From Alterileibacterium massiliense (lineage in GTDB: Bacteria > Bacillota > Clostridia > Peptostreptococcales > Anaerovoracaceae), in contig NZ_FNWE01000001.1 in NCBI RefSeq assembly GCF_900104645.1, forward strand, positions 193,765 through 257,764: a DNA stretch of 64,000 nucleotides, given 5' to 3'. The position numbers and the translations under genes were made by a program. The first letter of the stretch is position 1. Every line of letters begins with the position of its first letter. The notes under the pieces are model-generated. The model saw only the letters and a program-made list of their open reading frames with translations, was not told the DNA's origin and made no database searches. Shown piece after piece: positions 57,572 through 64,000 of this stretch.

Positions 57572-57919
57572 ATGAGCAGAAATAAAAAAAGAGTATTAGG
57601 TATTCCAATTGCGTTAATACTAATATTTTTTACTATAACGCTTTACGGATGTGGGGATGAATTTTATATTGAAGGAAAGTGGAGGAGCGTAGGAGATGAG
57701 GGTTTTGGACAAGCTCAGCCTGGAGCAATAGTAGTTTTTGATGGAAAAAATTGCAATCTATTAAGCCCTAACGATACATATTCATTATCAGATGATAATG
57801 GTGAATACAAATTATATGTTACGGGGTTACTTGGCGGAAATGTAACTTTTAACATTACTTTAGAAGACAATGATCATATTATACTTAATGATAAAACCGA
57901 ATTGGAAAGAATCGAATAA
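57572..57919 (+). CDS. Small lipoprotein
   Basis: A 115-residue protein with signal peptide and lipobox TLYGC (Cys in residues 25-30). The mature part has a beta-rich pattern: EGKWRSVGDEGFGQ, GAIVVFDGKNC and LEDNDHIILNDKTELERI. It may bind a ligand at the cell surface; unnamed. ATG 57572 follows GGAGGAG; ATG 57560 would lie inside the ribosome site. It is the first gene after the poly-G promoter and precedes the lipase-VWA gene group. Confidence 0.65.
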   Translation: MSRNKKRVLGIPIALILIFFTITLYGCGDEFYIEGKWRSVGDEGFGQAQPGAIVVFDGKNCNLLSPNDTYSLSDDNGEYKLYVTGLLGGNVTFNITLEDNDHIILNDKTELERIE

Positions 57920-57987
57920 TAAACGAATTACATTTATTCAATTGTCTATTCAATTATATACTTTAATGATAAAAAGGGGGAAATCGT

Positions 57988-58458
57988 ATGACTTTCGTAA
58001 TATTAGTTGGCATTATAATTGCTCTTTATATCTATATTAATTATATAAAAGTTAAGAATGACGAGGAGCTGGGGAAAATTATAAAAAGAGAAAAGAATTT
58101 TATTGATGAGAGAGAAATTTTTTCAAGCAAAACTCTCGAATGGGAAGAAATCAAAAAATCACTTGATGAGCTTGATCTATCAGAGATAAAACGCTTGAAA
58201 GTAACCAAATATGATAATTATTATAAATATAGTCAAGATTATGTAAAATACGGATGGATTGCAATATTTGAATATATTGGTAAATCGGATAATATATCAA
58301 GGTATCAATTGTATATTTCATCTTATCGCAATGGAGGAGTTGAGCATTATATAAACATGCTTTTTACAGCCATTGAAAAAATGTTAATAGAATTAGATCC
58401 GGATATAGAGGTTAGAAAAGAGGTAATTAAACGGAAAACAAAGAGATCGTTCTTTTAA
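57988..58458 (+). CDS. Membrane-anchored hypothetical protein
   Basis: A 156-residue protein with an N-terminal membrane helix (TFVILVGIIIALYIYI) and a charged soluble part with EEIKKSLDELDLSEIKRLKVTKYD and ISSYRNGGVEHYINMLF. Not recognised. AAAAAGGGGGAAATC precedes the ATG. It lies between the lipoprotein and the lipase-VWA gene, likely in one operon; a weak internal promoter before it (TTGTCT...TATACT) is possible. Confidence 0.5.
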   Translation: MTFVILVGIIIALYIYINYIKVKNDEELGKIIKREKNFIDEREIFSSKTLEWEEIKKSLDELDLSEIKRLKVTKYDNYYKYSQDYVKYGWIAIFEYIGKSDNISRYQLYISSYRNGGVEHYINMLFTAIEKMLIELDPDIEVRKEVIKRKTKRSFF

Positions 58459-58493
58459 TAAATATTAAAAAAATATAAGAAAGGAATATAGGT

Positions 58494-58679
58494 ATGTATT
58501 TTTTAGCATTTTTAATAATATTAGGCATTGTATTGGGGCCAACATTACTTGAATATATCGGTGATAAAATTCATGATTCTTATAAAGACAGTAAGCAACA
58601 TAAGTTAGCCGATGAAAAGAATGAAAAATACGAACAAGAAGGTGGAACAAAGTTATCTGATAGATATAATAAAAAATAG
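58494..58679 (+). CDS. Small membrane protein of 61 residues
   Basis: One N-terminal hydrophobic helix (LAFLIILGIVLGPTLLEYI) and a charged cytoplasmic or external tail. Behind AAAGGAATATAGGT. It starts 35 bp after the previous gene and ends 12 bp before the lipase-VWA gene. No family recognised. Confidence 0.5.
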   Translation: MYFLAFLIILGIVLGPTLLEYIGDKIHDSYKDSKQHKLADEKNEKYEQEGGTKLSDRYNKK

Positions 58680-58691
58680 GAATTTAATCTA

Positions 58692-61181
58692 ATGTATAAA
58701 TCTTATATGAAAAACAATAATGATGAATCTCGCAAATTATTTTTGTGTGCCATAGGCTTTTTGTTAATAATAGCGATTTATTCGGTGCAACTGTTTTTGC
58801 ATACAAGTAATGTAATCACAGAATTGGCTTCTATGGATATACCACATTTGTCAGTTTTATTGTTGATATTTTGTTTTTATAACACTCTTCCAATTATTCT
58901 TTCACTGATTGGATTAAATATAATAAAAAACTGTATAGTTAAGGACATTGAAAAAAAGTCCAGCATTAAAATCATTTCTATTATGATGATAGTTGTAGAA
59001 ATAATTTTAATTTTTGCATATATTGCTAAAGAATTTCATTTTATTAAAGCTGACATAAATAACGCGATTGAGGTTATTGTGAAGTACAATGTCTTTACAC
59101 CCATTTTAGTTATTTTTATATTGATTTCAATAATCTTCCTTTGCTCCAAAAATGTGAATAAGATTGGTTTTGTCATTTCAATAATAAGTGCTACATTTTT
59201 GTTTGCGTCATTTTTTGGAATAGAAAATATAAATGCTTCTTCAGATAATCTTAGCTTAAATGGTGAGATTTTCTCGAAAAAATCATATCAATACGACAAC
59301 AGAATAGCTGATGTTACAGCTTATCTATGCGAAAAAGCGGGATCAAGAAATGATTCATCTATTAAAGATGCTTATGATAAGTTTGGGCTAAAAGACATTA
59401 AAACATATAATTATGATTGGGATGAATTAAATGAGCTGGATATTCTGAGTCAGAATGCTTATTCATTTGGACATAAGAGCATAAAAGTCGATGGAGAAAA
59501 AACAGAAGAATTGCTTGTAGTTACGGCACGAGGGTCGGTAAAGCTGAGAGAATATATTAAAGATTATATAAAAGGCGATGAAATAGATTTTTTAGATCAG
59601 AAAGTTTATGAAAACACATATGATTTTTATTCTGATATTTGCAAGAATTTAGAGGACTATATTATTGATAATAAGTTAAATGAAGAAGACAGTGTTAAAA
59701 TTCTTGTTACAGGATATAGCCTTGGGGGAGCGGCAGCAAATCTAGTAGCAGCAGATCTTAAATACAATGCTTATCAACTTGGTTTAAATATTTCGACGGA
59801 TGATATATATGCTTACACATTTGGTGCAATTAAAACCTTGACAACGGATGATAATGTTTCTTTGGGATATGAATATATTCACAATATATATAATATAAAT
59901 GATTCATTTGGACCAAATGGTAATCTGAGCTATTTTAATGCCAGTTCGCCCAATTCAAAATTTGGACATACTGATCTTTATGATCTTGGAGAAGAAAAGC
60001 ATAAAGAGGATGGATTATCTACAGCAAATCATAATATTGCAAATTATAGAAATGATATAACCAATGGAAAAGTAAAATGCCTACTGAAAAAAGAAAATAA
60101 AAAATATAATAAAGATGTCTCATTAGCACTTGATGTTTCAGGCAGTATGGAAGGAGAGCCTTTAGAGGAGCTAATAAAGGCATCTAATAAATTTTGTGAA
60201 AAAATTTCAAATAGTCATGTGCCTTTAGGAGCATGCACATTTTCTTTTCATGCAACAATAGCTTCTTCAAGTTCTACTGAATATAGTAAGATTAAAAAGT
60301 CTCTATCGGAACTAAATGCTGATGGCGGTACTAATATTGAAGAAGCGTTAACAATGGCGGCTTCAAACAATAGTGCAATGACAAAGAAACATATAATAGT
60401 TCTTATGAGTGATGGTAAACCGACAATAGGTTTGTCTGAAGAGGAGCTTATTGAATATGCCAATGACCTCAGAGAAAAAGGTTATCTTATATATACGCTT
60501 GGCTTTCTAAGCGAATTAGAAAATAAAGAAAGTGCAGCTGATGTTTTGCGTGGCATTGCAAATGAAGGATGTTATTTCGAAGTAAGAAATGCCAATGACT
60601 TAAAATACTTTTTCGAAGATATAGCTGCTCAGGTTAATGGCGAAAAGTATTTTTACATTAAGATAGAATGTCCTGTAGATGTAAGTGTATCTCATGATGG
60701 TTCTAAGCTTTCTTCTGTTGATAATCAAAGAGAACAGCATACTAAATTTGGGTCACTAACTTTTGAAGGAGAGGGACCATCAAATACAAAGGTTCTAAGA
60801 TTAAAAGAAGGGTCGGATTATGACATTAAAATAGAGGGAACTGGCAATGGAAGTATGACTTATTCGATAGGCTTCATGGATGATGATGGTGAATATTCTG
60901 ATATTAGAAGCTTTGAGAATATCGAAATAAATAATTCAACACAGGTTAATACTAAAGCCAAGGTTGGTAGTGAAACAAAAATGTATGTGGATAATGATGG
61001 AGATGGAAAAGCCGAGAAAGTCTATGTAGCTACAGAGAATAATAAGGCTAAATTGGTTAACAACTCAAGGGTATGCTGGCTGATTTTTATAGCATATATG
61101 TTATTACTCATTATTCCGACTTCTATTTGGGTAAGAAGATCTGTAAAGCAAGTAAGGAATTTTTATAAGGAAAGAGTTTGA
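58692..61181 (+). CDS. Membrane protein with class 3 lipase-like and von Willebrand A domains
   Basis: A protein of 829 residues in an unusual order. Five membrane helices lie within residues 13-185. A lipase class 3-like alpha/beta-hydrolase domain follows, with nucleophile motif GYSLGGAAA near 341. A von Willebrand factor A domain has the MIDAS motif DVSGSMEG near 481 and LMSDGKPTIG. A C-terminal beta-rich stretch with VDNDGDGKAEKVYV precedes a last helix (WLIFIAYMLLLIIPTSIWV) and basic tail. The extracellular part could bind and act on lipid or matrix. It is the last gene behind the poly-G promoter. Confidence 0.7.
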   Translation: MYKSYMKNNNDESRKLFLCAIGFLLIIAIYSVQLFLHTSNVITELASMDIPHLSVLLLIFCFYNTLPIILSLIGLNIIKNCIVKDIEKKSSIKIISIMMIVVEIILIFAYIAKEFHFIKADINNAIEVIVKYNVFTPILVIFILISIIFLCSKNVNKIGFVISIISATFLFASFFGIENINASSDNLSLNGEIFSKKSYQYDNRIADVTAYLCEKAGSRNDSSIKDAYDKFGLKDIKTYNYDWDELNELDILSQNAYSFGHKSIKVDGEKTEELLVVTARGSVKLREYIKDYIKGDEIDFLDQKVYENTYDFYSDICKNLEDYIIDNKLNEEDSVKILVTGYSLGGAAANLVAADLKYNAYQLGLNISTDDIYAYTFGAIKTLTTDDNVSLGYEYIHNIYNINDSFGPNGNLSYFNASSPNSKFGHTDLYDLGEEKHKEDGLSTANHNIANYRNDITNGKVKCLLKKENKKYNKDVSLALDVSGSMEGEPLEELIKASNKFCEKISNSHVPLGACTFSFHATIASSSSTEYSKIKKSLSELNADGGTNIEEALTMAASNNSAMTKKHIIVLMSDGKPTIGLSEEELIEYANDLREKGYLIYTLGFLSELENKESAADVLRGIANEGCYFEVRNANDLKYFFEDIAAQVNGEKYFYIKIECPVDVSVSHDGSKLSSVDNQREQHTKFGSLTFEGEGPSNTKVLRLKEGSDYDIKIEGTGNGSMTYSIGFMDDDGEYSDIRSFENIEINNSTQVNTKAKVGSETKMYVDNDGDGKAEKVYVATENNKAKLVNNSRVCWLIFIAYMLLLIIPTSIWVRRSVKQVRNFYKERV

Positions 61182-61241
61182 TTAATGGTTTTATACATTT
61201 ATGCAAGAACAATTTGTCTCCTGACCCGATAACCCTAATAA

Positions 61242-61385
61242 CATCAATATTTTTTAGTTCACTACGCATATGCAGGAACTGGTGAAATTGATGAAACTTT
61301 AAATAAATTTTCTATGGATGAAGAAAATTTAGATAGTGCATTACAATGTATAGAAGCACTATGTAAAGATAAAAAAATGCCATAA
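61242..61385 (+). pseudogene. C-terminal gene fragment
   Basis: A frame without start reads HYAYAGTGEIDETLNKFSMDEENLDSALQCIEALCKDKKMP and ends at 61385, followed by a terminator. It looks like the end of a real gene whose front was lost. Family unknown. The rest of 61186-61591 shows nothing else. Confidence 0.35.
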
Positions 61386-61412
61386 TTGATGTAACAATTA
61401 TGGCAATTTTAT
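61378..61412 (+). terminator. Terminator behind the gene fragment
   Basis: TGCCATAATTG pairs perfectly with CAATTATGGCA, followed by ATTTTATT. Confidence 0.8.
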
Positions 61413-61591
61413 TAAGCTAACATACAAGATAAAATTATAAATAATATATTTCCAATATTATAAAAGCAAAGAACCTAACATAGCTTGTTGATAGTTTTCA
61501 ATATGAATAGTACAATATGAAAGCAAATGATTATACTTATAATCGAAAAAGATGATATTCTTTAACAAGAATGTTTTGAAGGGAGTATTTT

Positions 61592-62827
61592 TTGAATAAG
61601 AGGATTTTAGTTATATCCTTAGCCTATGTTGGGGTGCTGACTGGAGCAGGACTTGCCTCTGGGCAGGAGCTTATGCAATATTTTATAGGTTTTGGAAAAA
61701 TAGGCATAATAGGCATCGGCATTGTCGGTATTTTGCACGCAATATTTGGAAAGATAATTTTAACACTGGGTTCATATTACAGGTCCAAGGAGCACAGCGG
61801 GCTTTTGAATGAGATAGCACATCCGATTGTTGCAAGGTTACTAGATTATTCACTTGTATTTACCTGCTTTGTAATTGGCTTTGTGATGATAGCGGGAGCG
61901 GGGGCAAATCTAAATCAAGAGTTTGGAATACCGAGCTTTGTTGGAGCGTTGATATGTTCACTTATGATAATTTTTCTCTCCATGCTTGATTTTAAAAAAG
62001 TCACGAAGATTATAGGCTTTTTCACGCCTCTTATTTTTCTTTTTATCATAATAGCCTTTGTTTATGCTTTTATAATGAAAAGTCACGATTTTTCAGCAGT
62101 TGAAATGCTTGCAAAAAATCAACCGACAAATACGCCTAGCATTTGGATAGCAATCCCCAATTATTTTTCTATCTGTTTTATTACGGGAACATCTATGGCA
62201 ATTGTGATGGGCGGAGATATTATGAATCCAAAGATTGCATCAAAGAGCGGTCTTATCGGTGGTGCTCTCACTGGCTTGCTCGGTCTTATGATAGGTCTTA
62301 CCATATATATGGAGATCGCGGAAGTTTCGGGGACTAATATTCCAACTCAGATAATTATTAGAGAGATAAGTCCGTGGCTTGGCTTAATTATGTCGCTTGT
62401 TATATATGGCATGATTTTCAATACCGGAATAAGCGTATATTATTCCATGGCAAAAAGGTTTTCTGGAGAAAGCAAGAGACGATTTAAAATCTATATTATC
62501 CTGCTCGTATCGGTAGGATTTGCTCTAAGCTTTTTCGGATTTAGGGAGCTCGTCGGTATAATGTATCCGGTACTTGGGTATATAGGTCTTCTTCTTCTGG
62601 CGACTATGATTGTCGCTTGGATTAAAGACAAGGGTAATATAAAAGAGGAGATAAAACTTAGAAGCAGATTGTTAAAGCTTATGATTAAAAAATTTGACGA
62701 TAATAAGATATTTACAAAAAAAGATCAAAAAACAATAAATAATTTAATTGAGAAATCGAATATAGAAAATAAAGAATTGAAGAAAGAAATGGGACAATTA
62801 GCAAAAAATAAAATTGAAGATAAATAA
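61592..62827 (+). CDS. YkvI-family membrane transporter-like protein
   Basis: A 411-residue membrane protein with about ten helices, related to YkvI and the amino-acid/polyamine/choline transporter fold. The start has GVLTGAGLASGQELMQYF, typical of these proteins, and the sixth region SICFITGTSMAIVMGGD. The substrate is unknown. A charged tail of about 60 residues (KLMIKKFDDNKIFTKKDQKT) follows the last helix. TTG start behind GAAGGGAG. A strong terminator stands behind it. Confidence 0.8.
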   Translation: MNKRILVISLAYVGVLTGAGLASGQELMQYFIGFGKIGIIGIGIVGILHAIFGKIILTLGSYYRSKEHSGLLNEIAHPIVARLLDYSLVFTCFVIGFVMIAGAGANLNQEFGIPSFVGALICSLMIIFLSMLDFKKVTKIIGFFTPLIFLFIIIAFVYAFIMKSHDFSAVEMLAKNQPTNTPSIWIAIPNYFSICFITGTSMAIVMGGDIMNPKIASKSGLIGGALTGLLGLMIGLTIYMEIAEVSGTNIPTQIIIREISPWLGLIMSLVIYGMIFNTGISVYYSMAKRFSGESKRRFKIYIILLVSVGFALSFFGFRELVGIMYPVLGYIGLLLLATMIVAWIKDKGNIKEEIKLRSRLLKLMIKKFDDNKIFTKKDQKTINNLIEKSNIENKELKKEMGQLAKNKIEDK

Positions 62828-62859
62828 AATGCAAATAGCAAAAAATAAATTAAAAAATG

Positions 62860-62903
62860 AAAGAAGCGGAAATTTTAAATATAAATTTTCCGCTTCTTTT
62901 TTT
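62860..62903. terminator. Bidirectional terminator
   Basis: AAAGAAGCGGAAATTT pairs with AAATTTTCCGCTTCTTT (one bulge), with T and A runs on both sides. It serves the YkvI gene and, in reverse, the dehydrogenase gene. Confidence 0.8.
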
Positions 62904-62988
62904 AAGTTAATATTACATCATTGCATTACTTAATTATACTTTGCATTCTTTACTTGATTATATTTTATAAAAATTATCTGAATTAGAT

Positions 62989-63942
62989 TTATTTATATTT
63001 ATAAAAACCTTCTCCTGCGTTAATACCTGTCTTTCCCTCGTCGATATATTTTTTTAACATTATCGCAATTTTTCCTGCTAAGGTGTCTGGATTCTTAGCA
63101 TCCGGCTTCATCATAGTGATATTGTAAGCAGTTGTAAGTCCTACAATATCTAAGATACGGAATGGTCCTACTGGAGCACCTGTTCCAAGCATCCATGTCT
63201 TGTCAATTGTTTCAGGGTCAGCAACATCAAGAGCATATAGCATTTCAGCAGATGATAGGAAAGGTATTAGCATAGAATTTAAGATATATCCAGCTTGCTC
63301 CTTTTTAAGTAATAATGGGATCATTCCAATACCCTTTGCAAAATCAACTACCATATCATAATATTTTTTGTCAGTTCCTGCGTGACCCATTATCTCCGCA
63401 GTATTATGCCTCCATACATTATTTGCAAAATGTAGAGCGAGATACCTTTTCGGAGCACCTGTATATTCGGCAAATTGGCTAGGAAGTAAACTGGAAGAAT
63501 TTGTACATAGAATTGTATTTTTAGGAAGAATAGGAGCTAGCTTTTTATAAAATTCTATCTTTTGGATAGGGTCTTCCGCCAGTGCTTCTATGACAATGTC
63601 AGCATCGCTAACAGCCTTAGAGAGGTCAAGCTCAAAGACCATATTTTCATAGGCATTTTTCGCTCTAACTTTTAGAGCCTCGATATTATCTAATGTAATT
63701 TCTGAAGAATCATCAAAAAATCCTCTTATAAAATCGGAAGAATCTTTACCAATCAAATTCTTGCTATCCTCTAAATCATTTTGATATAGATTATATAACC
63801 TTTCAAATTTAGGCTTAGACCTTCCAATTGAAGCCTCGCTTCTTAGCCAGACCTTGACATTATATCCCTTAAAAGCCGATTGAAATGCGATTTGAGAGCC
63901 TAAAACTCCACCTCCTATTACAACTACATTTTTTATATCCAT
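62989..63942 (-). CDS. 3-hydroxyacyl-CoA dehydrogenase family protein
   Basis: A 317-residue NAD-dependent enzyme oxidising 3-hydroxyacyl-CoA. The Rossmann start is VVIGGGVLGSQIAFQSAFKGYNV; SKAVSDADIVIEALAEDP and LCTNSSSLLPSQFAEYTG follow. The catalytic His lies in YLALHFANNVW; the C-terminal helical domain begins near KKEQAGYILNSML. The length matches the single-domain bacterial enzymes, so it could serve butyrate or fatty acid metabolism. AGGAAAGGAG precedes the start. Complete; only about 58 bp of flank follow to the window end, showing nothing else. Confidence 0.85.
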   Translation of the reverse strand: MDIKNVVVIGGGVLGSQIAFQSAFKGYNVKVWLRSEASIGRSKPKFERLYNLYQNDLEDSKNLIGKDSSDFIRGFFDDSSEITLDNIEALKVRAKNAYENMVFELDLSKAVSDADIVIEALAEDPIQKIEFYKKLAPILPKNTILCTNSSSLLPSQFAEYTGAPKRYLALHFANNVWRHNTAEIMGHAGTDKKYYDMVVDFAKGIGMIPLLLKKEQAGYILNSMLIPFLSSAEMLYALDVADPETIDKTWMLGTGAPVGPFRILDIVGLTTAYNITMMKPDAKNPDTLAGKIAIMLKKYIDEGKTGINAGEGFYKYK

Positions 63943-64000
63943 ATTTCTCCTTTCCTTTCATTTAATTATAAAAAGCAGTAAAGAGATTTAACGAACCTTA

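Overview
The window looks like chromosome of an AT-rich, anaerobic low-GC Gram-positive bacterium (Clostridia/Tissierellia type). Support comes from TTG/GTG starts behind strong AGGAGG sites, a hybrid-cluster protein, a DUF438/hemerythrin protein, a YkvI-type transporter and no sign of an outer membrane. I cannot name the species. No rRNA or tRNA gene was seen.

Positions 1-30261 are the right-hand part of an integrative conjugative element (ICE). Its GC-richer transfer genes stand out from the AT-rich flank. It holds: (a) two identical IS110-family insertion sequences in opposite orientation (1-~1514, cut by the window edge, and ~8459-10008), with a mobilisation module between them (MobC, MOBP-type relaxase, a Cys-rich VLP protein, a TTRAP-like protein and a 1341-residue ArdA/ArdC/YodL/DUF4316 polyprotein); (b) a TetR-controlled cargo operon with an ECF-type importer (S, T and double ATPase), two ABC exporter half-transporters and a MATE pump; (c) a small sigma-factor gene split by an 8.4-kb Tn4451-like mobilisable element carrying TnpV, tet(O), a sigma-like HTH protein, MobC, a relaxase, a TnpW-like protein and a large serine recombinase; (d) the ICE's own large serine recombinase. 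The last residues of that recombinase resemble the end of 23S rRNA methyltransferase RlmD/RumA, which suggests the insertion site.

Positions 30262-39900 are a graveyard and defence zone. They contain a decayed serine recombinase, a decayed HTH regulator, a decayed MobC, a decayed transposase and a frameshifted GIY-YIG gene. Among them lie an AbiE toxin-antitoxin pair whose toxin has one in-frame stop, and an intact two-gene Hachiman defence system (HamA/HamB).

Positions 39344-47800 hold housekeeping and adaptation genes: Ogt, small SdpI/DUF3784 membrane proteins, an XRE regulator, an Lsa/CplR-like ABC-F protein, a uracil-DNA-glycosylase-like protein and an iron/haem-type ABC importer. Positions 47800-50050 hold a promoter-repeat-terminator unit (3 x 33 bp) that looks like an orphan type III antitoxin RNA, followed by a second AbiE pair whose toxin is also broken.

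Positions 50060-64000 hold a J-domain/HIRAN gene group and a nitrosative-stress group. In that group a Crp/Fnr regulator, hcp and the DUF438-hemerythrin gene are linked by one shared palindrome, GTTGT-N4-ACAAC. Next comes a likely surface operon (lipoprotein, two small membrane proteins, a membrane lipase-VWA fusion) behind a promoter whose spacer contains a run of nine G, a strong candidate for phase variation. The window ends with a YkvI-family transporter and a 3-hydroxyacyl-CoA dehydrogenase.
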